A stretch of 59,203 nucleotides of DNA from an uncultured Pseudomonadota bacterium (lineage in GTDB: Bacteria; Myxococcota_A; UBA796; GCA-2862545): NCBI GenBank assembly GCA_903861005.1, contig CAIOSP010000004.1:1-59203 (forward strand). The letters are read 5' to 3'. How positions within the stretch are numbered: the first letter of the stretch is position 1; each line of letters starts with the position of its first letter. Positions 1 through 8,106 of this stretch are shown piece after piece. The notes under the pieces were generated by a model. The model searched no databases, was not told where the DNA came from, and was given only the letters and a program-made list of their open reading frames with translations. A program made the position numbers and the translations under genes.

Positions 1-911
1 GCCGCCTGGGCGTCCAAGGACAGCGCGTCCACGTCCTCGAGGATCAGCGTGCCACCCTCGGCCGCGCCGACGAGCGCCGGCACCGAGCCCTCCACGCCGA
101 ACAGCTCCTCCACCGCAGCTCCGGCGGGCCACGCGACGCACGACTGATCGATCAGCGGGCCCCGAGCGCGAAGCCCGTGCTGGTGAAGGGCGCGCGCCAC
201 CGTCGTGCGACCAGACCCGACCGGACCCTCGACGCACACCGGCGCGTCCTTGCCCGCGGCGAGGCGCCGGATGGTGGCCCGGAGCAGCTGCGCCTCCGAG
301 GAGGTCCCCACAAGCTCGCGGTCCAGCCCGTCGGACGACGTCTCGCGGAGCACCACGCGGTCGACGAACGGGCCCAGATGCTGGACGAACTTCTCCAGGA
401 AGCGCTCGTCCTCCAGACCGAACACCCCGCCCACGGCGCGGTCCTGCAGGTAGAGCACGCCCCGGGCCACGCGCCCGACCGGCGCCGCCAGGACCGACTT
501 GATGTTCTTGAACTGGACGCTGTGCTGGCCCTGGTACCGGGGGTGCCCCTGCGCCGCGAGGATGCGGACCACCTGATGCGCCTGGAGCAGGCCCTGCCCC
601 GGCCGACGCACGCTCTCCCTCACGTCCCGCATGATCGTGCGCGACAACTCGCCCTCGACCGCCTGGCGCTCGACGCCCGAGCAGCCCACTTGGGCCCACC
701 AACGTGGCGGCTCGCCCACCGGCGCGCCCGCCTCGAACAGGGCGAGGTAGCCCTTGGTCGCGCCGACCTGCTCGACCGCGACCTCCAGGCCATTGCGGAG
801 CAGCGCCCCGGGGTCATCGATACGACCCATGTCGAGCAGCTGCTCGTAGAGCCGCAGCTGCCGTTGCAGAGACACGAGATCAGTCGCCACAGCTGCGCTC
901 GGAACCGCCAC
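1..911 (-). CDS. GAF domain plus degenerate sigma-54-type AAA+ protein (3' end off the window)
   Basis: The minus-strand frame is open from 992 to the window edge. The assigned start is GTG 911 (TTG 914 is also possible); about 303 residues are visible. The first ~190 residues look like a GAF-type sensor (LRLYEQLLDMGRIDDPGALL near the start, APVGRVARGVLYLQD near its end). The AAA+ part follows: a Walker A-like GPVGSGRTT with the usual Lys replaced by Arg, then ELFGVEGS, then GGTLILEDVDALSLDAQ in the Walker B position. The loop between ELFG and GGTL is about 8 residues shorter than usual and has no GAFTGA motif, the element that contacts sigma-54. In the family, full members are enhancer-binding transcription activators. 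This one probably cannot remodel sigma-54 holoenzyme and may be a regulator of another kind. The N-terminus is uncertain: a much better SD/ATG lies in another frame at 933 (see findings). Confidence 0.75.
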   Translation of the reverse strand, partial: MAVPSAAVATDLVSLQRQLRLYEQLLDMGRIDDPGALLRNGLEVAVEQVGATKGYLALFEAGAPVGEPPRWWAQVGCSGVERQAVEGELSRTIMRDVRESVRRPGQGLLQAHQVVRILAAQGHPRYQGQHSVQFKNIKSVLAAPVGRVARGVLYLQDRAVGGVFGLEDERFLEKFVQHLGPFVDRVVLRETSSDGLDRELVGTSSEAQLLRATIRRLAAGKDAPVCVEGPVGSGRTTVARALHQHGLRARGPLIDQSCVAWPAGAAVEELFGVEGSVPALVGAAEGGTLILEDVDALSLDAQA

Positions 912-992
912 CAAGCCCCCAAGAGCGCGACATGACCACGCTCCTTGGGAGACTATCGGACGGCATTGGCCGCGCCGTATGTGTCCGAAAAA

Positions 993-3896
993 TCAGACAG
1001 GGGTGCCGCGCCACGCGCTCGCGAGCGCCTCGACGCCGACCCGCGCGACCGTCTGCCCGCCCACGCCGCGGACCACCAGATCCGAGCCCGTCGCGACCGC
1101 GCCGAGGCGCGCGACCGGCAGCCCGGCGAACCGAGCCTCGAACGCGGCGACCTGAGCCGGGGTCACCTCGACCACCCAACGGGTGAGCGACTCGGAGAAG
1201 GCCACCGACACGTCCGTGCGGCCGTCACCGCGGAAGGTCACCGCGCCCAGTTCGATGTCCGCGCCGATCCGGCCGGCGATCGCCATCTCGGCGACCGAAA
1301 GCAACAAGCCGCCCTCGGACGCGTCGTGGACCGCGCGCACGCCGCCCACCTTGATCAGGTCGTGCAGCGCGGCGGCGAGCGCCGGGGCGTTGTCGACGTG
1401 CTGCGGGACGTTCGCGCCCAGCTCGCCGTGCTGCTCGTAGAGCGCCGAGCCGCCGAGCTCGTTCGCTGTGGAGCCGACCACGTAGATCAGGTTGCCCGCA
1501 GCCTTGAAGTCCATGGTCGCCGTGGCGTCCACGTCCGGGACAATGGCGAGAGCGCTGATCAGGAGCGTGCCAGGGATGGCATGCTTCTGGCCGTCGGCCC
1601 CGGTGTACTCGTTGTTCAGGCTGTCCTTGCCCGAGATGTACGGCGCCTTCCAGGACACCGCCGCGTCGTGGCAGCCGCGTGCCGCGCGCACCAGCCCCGC
1701 CAGTCGGTCCGGTAGGTTGGGGTTGCCCCAGCAAAAGTTGTCCAGCAGGGCGACCTGGGCCGGGTCCCCGCCCACGGCGACCACGTTGCGGACCGCCTCG
1801 TCGACCACGGCCCACGCCATGGCGTAGGGGTCGATCTTGCCGTACTGCGGGTTGATGCCGACCGACAGCGCGACGCCGCGGCCGCCCATCTTGCCGGTGG
1901 CCAGGACCACGTCGAGCGGACGCAGGACCGCCGCGTCCGACGGGCCGTCGTTCTTCACGCCCACGAACGGCTTCACGATCGTGCCAGCCTGGACCTCGTG
2001 GTCGTAGCCGCGGACGACCGACTCGTTGCTGCGGATGTTCGGCTGGGCGAGCAGCGCGAGCAGCTCGGCGCCCAGGTCGAGCGCGCCCAGATCGGGCTCC
2101 ACCAGCTTGGGCGTCTCCCAGACGGCGTTGAGCTGGAGCTGGGGGATGCCCTCGTGCAGCGCGTGCATCGACAGGTCCGCGACCACCACCTCTTCGTAGA
2201 CGAGCTTGAGGCGGCCGTTGCCGGTGAACGTGCCCAGGGCGACGGCCTCGACGCCGCGCTCAGCGCAGATCGCCTCGAAGCGCGGCCACTTGGCGGGCGA
2301 CACCGCGAACACCATGCGCTCCTGCGCCTCGGACAGCCATATCTCCCAGGGGCGAAGGCCGGAGTACTTCAGCGGCACGCGCTCCAGGTGGATGTGCGCA
2401 CCCAGCTCGGCCGCCATCTCGCCGACCGCAGAGGACAGGCCGCCCGCGCCGCAGTCGGTGACCGCCGTGTAGAGCTCCTCGTCGCGCGCGACGAGCAGCG
2501 CCTCCATCGCCTGCTTCTCGTGGATCGGGTGGCCGATCTGTACGGAAGACCCGGCGATGGTGGACGTCTCGATGTCCATCTCCATCGACGAGAAGGTGGC
2601 GCCACGCAGGCCGTCACGGCCGGTGCGACCGCCCATGGTCACCACGTAGTCGCCAATCTCAGCCTTGGACTTGTGCGCGCCGGTGGGGAGGATGCCCACG
2701 CAGCCGCAGTAGACCAGCGGATTGGCGGTGTAGCCCTCGTCGTAGCGGATGGCGCCGTTGACGGTGGGGATGCCCATCTTGTTGCCGTAGTCGGCCACGC
2801 CCTCGATCACGCCGTGCGCGATGCGGCGCGGGTGCAGGACGCCGTGCGGCAGCGCGTCGAAGGCCAGGTCGCCCGGGCCAAAGCACAGGGTGTCGGTGCA
2901 GGCGATCGGGCGGGCGCTCACGCCGAGCACGTCGCGGATGACGCCGCCGACGCCGGTGTTGGCGCCGCCGAACGGCTCAAGCGCCGACGGGTGGTTGTGG
3001 GTCTCGGCCTTGAAGGCCACGTCCCAGCCGTCCTCAAAGCCGACGATGCCCGCGTTGTCCACGAACACCGACTTCAGCCAGGGCGTCGTCGCCTTGTCCG
3101 TGGCGGCCTTGATGTAGGTCTTGAACATGCTGTCGACCACGCTGGGCACGCCGTCTTCCGTCAGCGTGATGCGGGCCTTGAAGGTCTTGTGGACGCAGTG
3201 CTCAGACCAGGTCTGCGCGAACATCTCGAGCTCGGCGTCCGTCGGGTCGCGATCCTCGGCCTTGTACGACGCCTGGATGGCGCGCATCTCGATGAGGTTG
3301 AGCGAAAGGCGGCGCTGCTTGCTGATCGCCAGCAGGCCCGCGTCGTCCGCCGCGCGCAGCCCGATGGTCTCGACCGTCAGGTCCATCTTGGTGCCCTCGA
3401 CGAACGGCGGCACGATCGCGCCGTCGAGCACCCAGGCCTCGATGACCTCGTTCGCGAGCACGCCCGCCGCGAGCTGCTTGAGGCGCGTCTCGGACAGGTC
3501 GCCCTGGATCCGGTACTGCGTGCCGGTGGCGGCCTGTGTGATGGCCGCGAAGCCGTAGTCCTTCATGGCGGCCAGCAGGGTCTCGGCGACCGAGTCCGTC
3601 GTGCCGGGCAGGGGTGCCACCTCCACCACGCGACCGGCGCCCGGGGTGAGCGTGCCCGCCGAGTGCGGCTCCAGCTCCACGAACGACGCCGTGGCAACGA
3701 CCGGGTCCAGCAGGACCTTCTCGATCACGCGGCGAACGGTCGCCTCGTCCAGCGTGGCGCCCGCGAGGAAGAACACGTCACGAACCTCGACGTGGGTCAG
3801 GCCGACGATCCCGAGCTGGCCGGCCTCAGCCACCACCTCGTGTCCGCGGGCGTCGAAGGTGTCGGGCTTGGCTGCAATTTCGACGCGGACGATCAT
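993..3896 (-). CDS. purL: Phosphoribosylformylglycinamidine synthase with N-terminal PurS-like modules
   Basis: FGAM synthase converts FGAR, ATP and glutamine-derived ammonia to FGAM, step four of cytosolic purine synthesis. The protein has 967 residues from ATG 3896, which has GGAG about 7 nt upstream; the frame is open further upstream but that extension looks non-coding. Residues ~1-75 (RVEIAAKPDTFDARGHEVVA) and ~85-160 (VVEVAPLPGTTDSVAETLLA to VIEAWVL) both resemble PurS. The PurL core follows, with SEHCVHKTF, KAETHNHPSALEPFGGANTG and CGAGGLSSAVGEMA. No glutaminase domain is present; that activity is the separate PurQ at 36859-37647. Small PurL proteins are ~720-760 residues and large ones ~1300, so this is an intermediate PurS-PurS-PurL architecture. 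It is on the same strand as the other pur genes but 21 kb from purH. Confidence 0.95.
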   Translation of the reverse strand: MIVRVEIAAKPDTFDARGHEVVAEAGQLGIVGLTHVEVRDVFFLAGATLDEATVRRVIEKVLLDPVVATASFVELEPHSAGTLTPGAGRVVEVAPLPGTTDSVAETLLAAMKDYGFAAITQAATGTQYRIQGDLSETRLKQLAAGVLANEVIEAWVLDGAIVPPFVEGTKMDLTVETIGLRAADDAGLLAISKQRRLSLNLIEMRAIQASYKAEDRDPTDAELEMFAQTWSEHCVHKTFKARITLTEDGVPSVVDSMFKTYIKAATDKATTPWLKSVFVDNAGIVGFEDGWDVAFKAETHNHPSALEPFGGANTGVGGVIRDVLGVSARPIACTDTLCFGPGDLAFDALPHGVLHPRRIAHGVIEGVADYGNKMGIPTVNGAIRYDEGYTANPLVYCGCVGILPTGAHKSKAEIGDYVVTMGGRTGRDGLRGATFSSMEMDIETSTIAGSSVQIGHPIHEKQAMEALLVARDEELYTAVTDCGAGGLSSAVGEMAAELGAHIHLERVPLKYSGLRPWEIWLSEAQERMVFAVSPAKWPRFEAICAERGVEAVALGTFTGNGRLKLVYEEVVVADLSMHALHEGIPQLQLNAVWETPKLVEPDLGALDLGAELLALLAQPNIRSNESVVRGYDHEVQAGTIVKPFVGVKNDGPSDAAVLRPLDVVLATGKMGGRGVALSVGINPQYGKIDPYAMAWAVVDEAVRNVVAVGGDPAQVALLDNFCWGNPNLPDRLAGLVRAARGCHDAAVSWKAPYISGKDSLNNEYTGADGQKHAIPGTLLISALAIVPDVDATATMDFKAAGNLIYVVGSTANELGGSALYEQHGELGANVPQHVDNAPALAAALHDLIKVGGVRAVHDASEGGLLLSVAEMAIAGRIGADIELGAVTFRGDGRTDVSVAFSESLTRWVVEVTPAQVAAFEARFAGLPVARLGAVATGSDLVVRGVGGQTVARVGVEALASAWRGTPV

Positions 3897-4033
3897 GGCG
3901 CGCTCCGTCCCGATCCAGGGCGCTTGCCACGTCCGGGACGGGGGGCGTCGACTATGGCGGCAGCCGCGATCCGGCCACCGTTCCACGCACGCTCAGACCG
4001 GATTCCGACAGCCCCGCGCGACCCGCGCCGCCT

Positions 4034-5761
4034 TCAGGGGCAGAGCTCGCCGGCGAACACGTGGGCGTGCGGCTCGCCGGTGCCGGTCAGGGCGCCCACG
4101 ATCAGCTGGCCGTCGAACGATCCGTTCACGAACGTGGTGTCCGCCAGCGGCGCCAGCACCGAGCCCACGAACCCGAAGTTCGTGATGTCCAGCGAGGTGG
4201 CGTTGGGCAGGTTGAACAGCACGTGCTCCGCGTCCGCGCCCACCAGGAACAGGCCAAAGCCGGAGAACGTGGCCGCGGCGCCCGGGACGTTGATGATCAC
4301 CAGCGAGCCCGCCGGGACGTCCAGGGTGAAGGACACCGCGTCGTCGATCACCGAGGCCGGGACCGTGAACACGTTGCGGACCGGGTCCGACCCGCGTAGC
4401 GAGATCTGGTTGCCCCAGCGGTAGATACCCAGGCCCGTGGAGCCGTTGTCCGGCAACGAAGCGAGCTGAGTCGACGTGCCCTGCAGCGCGGCGAAGGCCG
4501 CGTCGAAGTCGATGGGCGAGCCCTGCGCGAGCGCGCCGCGCACGTCCACGTCCGACGCCACGGTGGCGCCGTTCGCGTAGAAGGCGTCGCCGTGCACGGT
4601 GCCCGAGCGCAGCGAGAGGTCACCGGCGACGATCGCCGTGCCGCCCGGGTGCTGGCCGTTCACGGAGAAGCCCATCAGGTCGAGCAGGCCGCCGACACAC
4701 ACCGCGCCACCCACGTCCAGGCCGCCGAGGTAGTCGCCGTGCACGAGCACGTTGCAGCCCGCGGCCAGACCGACGGAGCCCTCGCAGGTGTCCTGCTCAG
4801 GCTGGCAGGACGCGGAGCAGCCGTCGCCGTCCTCCTGGTTGCCGTCGTCGCAGGTCTCGCCTTCGGACACCACGTCGTCGCCGCAGGCGCAGACATCCGG
4901 CGTGTGCAGGCTGAAGTTCAAGTCACCGCCCGAGGTGCCCGTGATGTGGCCCGAAGCGTCGAGGCGGGTCCAGGTGAACCAGCCGGAGCCGCCGACGCCG
5001 GCGTCCTTGCCGTTGGCGGTCATGCCAGCCTGGAAGGGCTCCAGGCCCGACGCGGGGCGCTCGACCAGCAGGTAGCGGGAGCCGTCCAGGTCATTGCGGA
5101 GCTCGCCGGAGACCAGGTTGTAGTAGGTCCAGTTGTCCGTCACGGACGCGGGCTGGATGGCCGGCTGCTCCAGGTGCGGGCCGTACATGCCCACGCCCAC
5201 CGAGCCCACGCCACGCAGGGAGAAGTCGACCACGAAGGTCCAGGTCTCCGCCGTGTTGCCGCGGGTCACCGCGTGGCCGATCGCCCGCGCGTCGCCGCCG
5301 GAGTCCACCGTGAAGGTGGCGTCGCCCTGGGTGAGCAGGTTGCGGTTGCCGCCCGGCGCGTGATCGATCCAGATCGCGTTGGAGTTGGACGCGTACTCCC
5401 AGATCTCCCAGGACTGCGTGGCCCCGTGGGGGACGCAACTGTGCTCGACGTCGCAGTCGTCCGAGCAGCCGTCGCCCGAGCTCTGGTTGCCGTCATCACA
5501 GCTCTCAGCCGCGTTGAGCGTACCGTCGCCGCACTTGCCGGTCTGGGTGGTACCACCGCCCGCGCCGCCGCCCGTAGGGGGGACGAGCACCGACTGCGAG
5601 GCGTCCACCGCAGAGTCCGCGTTGCGCGCGGGTTGCGTGGGGTTGGCGAGCAGATCACGCGGCCCCGGGCTTCCGGACAGCGGGCCCCCCGACAGCTCAG
5701 GCTTGTCCGTGGCGACGTTGCACGCGCCCAGCAGCACCAAGAACACGGTCGACGAACGCAT
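4034..5761 (-). CDS. Lipoprotein with two Cys-rich DUF4215-type repeats and a choice-of-anchor A domain
   Basis: 575 residues from ATG 5761, with GGGGA about 7 nt upstream. The N-terminus MRSSTVFLVLLGACNVA is a lipoprotein signal peptide with lipobox LGAC. A Gly/Thr-rich linker precedes a first Cys-rich repeat (CGDGTLNAAESCDDGNQ, then DGCSDDC), and a second copy (CACGDDVVSEGETCDDGN, then DGCSASC) lies near the middle. The C-terminal ~230 residues (GCNVLVHGDYLGGLDVGGAV, then NVLVHGD-like beta repeats, FVGSVLAPLADTTFVNGSFD, ending HVFAGELCP) match the choice-of-anchor A pattern, a beta-rich extracellular domain. Such domains occur on surface proteins of many bacteria without known enzymatic function. 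It lies downstream of no obvious partner and is divergent from the hydrolase gene at 6043. An adhesive or structural surface role is inferred only. Confidence 0.82.
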   Translation of the reverse strand: MRSSTVFLVLLGACNVATDKPELSGGPLSGSPGPRDLLANPTQPARNADSAVDASQSVLVPPTGGGAGGGTTQTGKCGDGTLNAAESCDDGNQSSGDGCSDDCDVEHSCVPHGATQSWEIWEYASNSNAIWIDHAPGGNRNLLTQGDATFTVDSGGDARAIGHAVTRGNTAETWTFVVDFSLRGVGSVGVGMYGPHLEQPAIQPASVTDNWTYYNLVSGELRNDLDGSRYLLVERPASGLEPFQAGMTANGKDAGVGGSGWFTWTRLDASGHITGTSGGDLNFSLHTPDVCACGDDVVSEGETCDDGNQEDGDGCSASCQPEQDTCEGSVGLAAGCNVLVHGDYLGGLDVGGAVCVGGLLDLMGFSVNGQHPGGTAIVAGDLSLRSGTVHGDAFYANGATVASDVDVRGALAQGSPIDFDAAFAALQGTSTQLASLPDNGSTGLGIYRWGNQISLRGSDPVRNVFTVPASVIDDAVSFTLDVPAGSLVIINVPGAAATFSGFGLFLVGADAEHVLFNLPNATSLDITNFGFVGSVLAPLADTTFVNGSFDGQLIVGALTGTGEPHAHVFAGELCP

Positions 5762-6042
5762 ACAGGATCCCCAGCCATTCCCGCCCTTCTATCGGAAATT
5801 GACCTCAAGGACATCTGAAATGATCCGACGCCTGCTGGGGGCTCCGACCAAGTCTTTCAGTACCCGAAAACAACTGCCGATCGCTCCTCTTCGTCGCGCG
5901 AGCCCCCTTCGGTACGGGCGTCGAATTTCGAACACGGGGCCGCCTGCACCCTCCGCGTGGCGGCCCCGCGGCTCGGACGCGCGTCGGGCCGACCTAGCCA
6001 CGGCCCACGCAGCGCGTGAAGGACGGTCCGTGAGGTCTCCGC
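5762..6042. other. Divergent intergenic region between two lipoprotein genes
   Basis: 281 bp with no supported gene. It must hold the promoters for the choice-of-anchor lipoprotein (leftward) and the hydrolase (rightward). The stretch around 5790-5830 is AT-richer than its surroundings and includes TTGACC on the plus strand, but no matching -10 box at normal spacing was found. A short TTCGAA palindrome lies near 5930. No terminator-like hairpin with a T tract was seen. Confidence 0.4.
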
Positions 6043-7092
6043 ATGCGCGTCCCGTTCGTGCTTCCCGTGCTCTTCCTCGCCGCGTGTGGCGCCACCTCCG
6101 CCGACAAGGCCTCGACGGGTGACTCCGACAGCTCTGATACGGACACGACCGGGTCCGACACGGACGGCGGCGGTGGCGGTGGCGGCGGAGGCGGCGGAGG
6201 CGGCGGTGGCGGCGCGTCCGGCCCGGTGCTCCCCACGCAGACCTGGGAGACGGACACGATCGGCGGCTCGCCGGTGGTGAAGTGGGTCCCCGCGAGCCCC
6301 AAGGCCCTGCTGATCGTGCTCCACGGCACCGGCGGCGACGTCACCCTGGCCGAGCAGACCGAGATGATCGCCATCCTCAACGCGTTCGTCGATCGGGGCT
6401 TCGCATTTGTCCTGCCGCAGAGCACCAACCGCGCGACCGGCGCGTACGACGACGTCACCGCGCCCGGCACCAACAAGGACTGGGCGTTGATGGTCGCGAT
6501 CCGTCAGTCGCTGATCGACGCAGGCTCCATCACGGACACCACCCCCATTGACCTCCTCGGCTACTCGGCGGGCGGCACCTTCGCTGGCTACGCCGCGCAC
6601 GCCGCGGCAGACGCCGGCTGGCCGGTGAACGCGGTCGACCTGCACAACGCCAGCGCCGCGAGCCGCCGCTACCCGACGGCCTCGCCGCTCCCCACGGTGT
6701 TCATCACCGCCGACAACGACGACGTGTTCGCCACGGACATCGTCCAGCGGTCCTACCAGACGCACCACGACGCCGGTCACGACGACCTCTTCCTGCTCGC
6801 CCACGAGCAGAAGCTGTCGGCCTCGTCGTTCGCCCGCTCCTGGCACCTGCACGCCGACGTCGCCGAGCGCTACTGGACGGTGGCGGTCGACGGCGGGTGG
6901 TGGAACGCCTCCGGCACTCGCCTGTTTCCGCTCGCGGACTGGGACGCGCAGATCGACGCGTTCGTCGCGGATCCGGGCGTCGAGTACGACCGCCCGGCGC
7001 GCGCGGTGTGCGAGGTCGTGCTCGCCACCCACGCGCTCAACGGCAGCTTCGCCGACCAGGAAGCCGACTGGATCGAGGCGCAGCTACCGTAA
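6043..7092 (+). CDS. Lipoprotein alpha/beta hydrolase (PHB-depolymerase/feruloyl-esterase-like) with poly-Gly linker
   Basis: 349 residues; ATG 6043 has GAGG about 8 nt upstream. The signal peptide MRVPFVLPVLFLAACG carries lipobox LAAC. An Asp/Thr/Ser-rich linker is followed by 16 consecutive Gly residues (codons 6166-6213), forming a flexible tether. The catalytic domain starts near residue 65: LLIVLHGTGGDVT is the oxyanion-hole region, LLGYSAGGTFAGY is the nucleophile elbow with Ser175, VFITADNDDVF could supply the acid, and SWHLHADV could supply the His. This is the usual alpha/beta-hydrolase order. The fold and HGTGG-type oxyanion loop suggest an esterase acting outside the cytoplasm on a polymer or ester substrate, but the substrate cannot be read from sequence. 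It ends 3 bp before the convergent radical SAM gene. Confidence 0.8.
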   Translation: MRVPFVLPVLFLAACGATSADKASTGDSDSSDTDTTGSDTDGGGGGGGGGGGGGGGGASGPVLPTQTWETDTIGGSPVVKWVPASPKALLIVLHGTGGDVTLAEQTEMIAILNAFVDRGFAFVLPQSTNRATGAYDDVTAPGTNKDWALMVAIRQSLIDAGSITDTTPIDLLGYSAGGTFAGYAAHAAADAGWPVNAVDLHNASAASRRYPTASPLPTVFITADNDDVFATDIVQRSYQTHHDAGHDDLFLLAHEQKLSASSFARSWHLHADVAERYWTVAVDGGWWNASGTRLFPLADWDAQIDAFVADPGVEYDRPARAVCEVVLATHALNGSFADQEADWIEAQLP

Positions 7093-7095
7093 GCC

Positions 7096-8043
7096 CTAGG
7101 TGACGCCAACGGGGATGGCGACGAACTCGTCCCACCCGTAGTGCTGCGGGTACTCGCGCCACGGACCTTCGCAGACCTCCATGCGGGCACAGGTGCGACA
7201 CACGTCCCCCTTGGCCTTGCCCTCGGTGGTGCGCGTCTCGGTGTAGTCCTCGATCACCCAGGTCGCGTCGAAGATCTTCGTCGGCGGGATGTACCACTCG
7301 GCGGCGAAGTGCTCGTAGCCGCGCAGGAAGCACAGCGGCACCGCCTCCACCATGCACGGGATGTGGGCGGCCGCGCCGATGTCGAGCGCCTTCTTCAGCG
7401 GCGACTCGACTTCGCTGAAGCGCGGCATCACCTTGCCGATGTTCTGCCCCGCCGTCCCCAGCGCGTGCACGAACGCGAACTGGTACTGCGACACGTCGAG
7501 CGCCACGAACAAGCGCGCCGTCTCCGGCAGCAGCTCGTAGTTGTCGAGGGTGATCACCGAGTTCGTCACCACCGTGAGGCCCAGCTTCCGCGCGTTACGG
7601 ATGCCCTTCACGGTCTGCCGGAACGACCCGGTCGCTCGCGTCAGCGCGTCGTGCACCGCGGCGGTCGGGCCGTGCAGCGCGGGGCTGACCTCGGTCACGC
7701 CCGCCTCCACCAGCCGCTCCAGCACCGGCATCGCCGCCAGCATCCGACCGTTGGTCTGGATCTGGATCGTCGTGAAGCCCAGGTCGCGCGCGTGTCGGAC
7801 CAGGTCGGGCAGGTCCTTGCGGATGGTGACCTCGCCCCCGGTGAACACCACGCCCTCGGCGTCGGCGCGGCCCTCGTCGAGCATCGCCTTCACCTCATCG
7901 GTGGTCTTGTCGGCGTACTCGAACCGCTTGTCCCCCTGCACGCAGAAGGTGCAGCGGTTGTTGCACGACCACCCCGCCTTCACGTCGATGCGGTTGGGCG
8001 GTCGGTGACACTCTTCGGCGCGTGGCGGGTTCACGGTCGTCAA
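7096..8043 (-). CDS. Radical SAM enzyme of unknown substrate
   Basis: 315 residues from TTG 8043; GTG 8034 is an alternative start and no in-frame ATG fits better. The [4Fe-4S]-SAM motif is CNNRCTFC (Cys 27, 31, 34), followed by GVVFTGGEVTIRKDL (the GGE motif binding SAM) and IQIQTNGRML. The C-terminus has a further Cys cluster, CRTCARMEVCEGPWREY, which may ligate a second cluster or zinc. Radical SAM enzymes cleave SAM to a 5'-deoxyadenosyl radical that attacks a substrate C-H bond. It follows the DUF1501 gene by 63 bp on the same strand, so it may be the last gene of that operon. No precursor peptide gene was seen nearby, so a RiPP role is not supported. Confidence 0.85.
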   Translation of the reverse strand: MTTVNPPRAEECHRPPNRIDVKAGWSCNNRCTFCVQGDKRFEYADKTTDEVKAMLDEGRADAEGVVFTGGEVTIRKDLPDLVRHARDLGFTTIQIQTNGRMLAAMPVLERLVEAGVTEVSPALHGPTAAVHDALTRATGSFRQTVKGIRNARKLGLTVVTNSVITLDNYELLPETARLFVALDVSQYQFAFVHALGTAGQNIGKVMPRFSEVESPLKKALDIGAAAHIPCMVEAVPLCFLRGYEHFAAEWYIPPTKIFDATWVIEDYTETRTTEGKAKGDVCRTCARMEVCEGPWREYPQHYGWDEFVAIPVGVT

Positions 8044-8106
8044 GGGCGGCCCCCGGGTTGCGATCAGCCTACCCGCCCCGCCACGCCCGTGTGTCCACCT
8101 GCAACG

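Noticed and set aside
620-922. 100-residue frame overlapping the GAF domain region
   Set aside because: It is Arg/Ser-rich and lacks motifs, whereas the overlapping frame gives a coherent GAF plus AAA+ protein.
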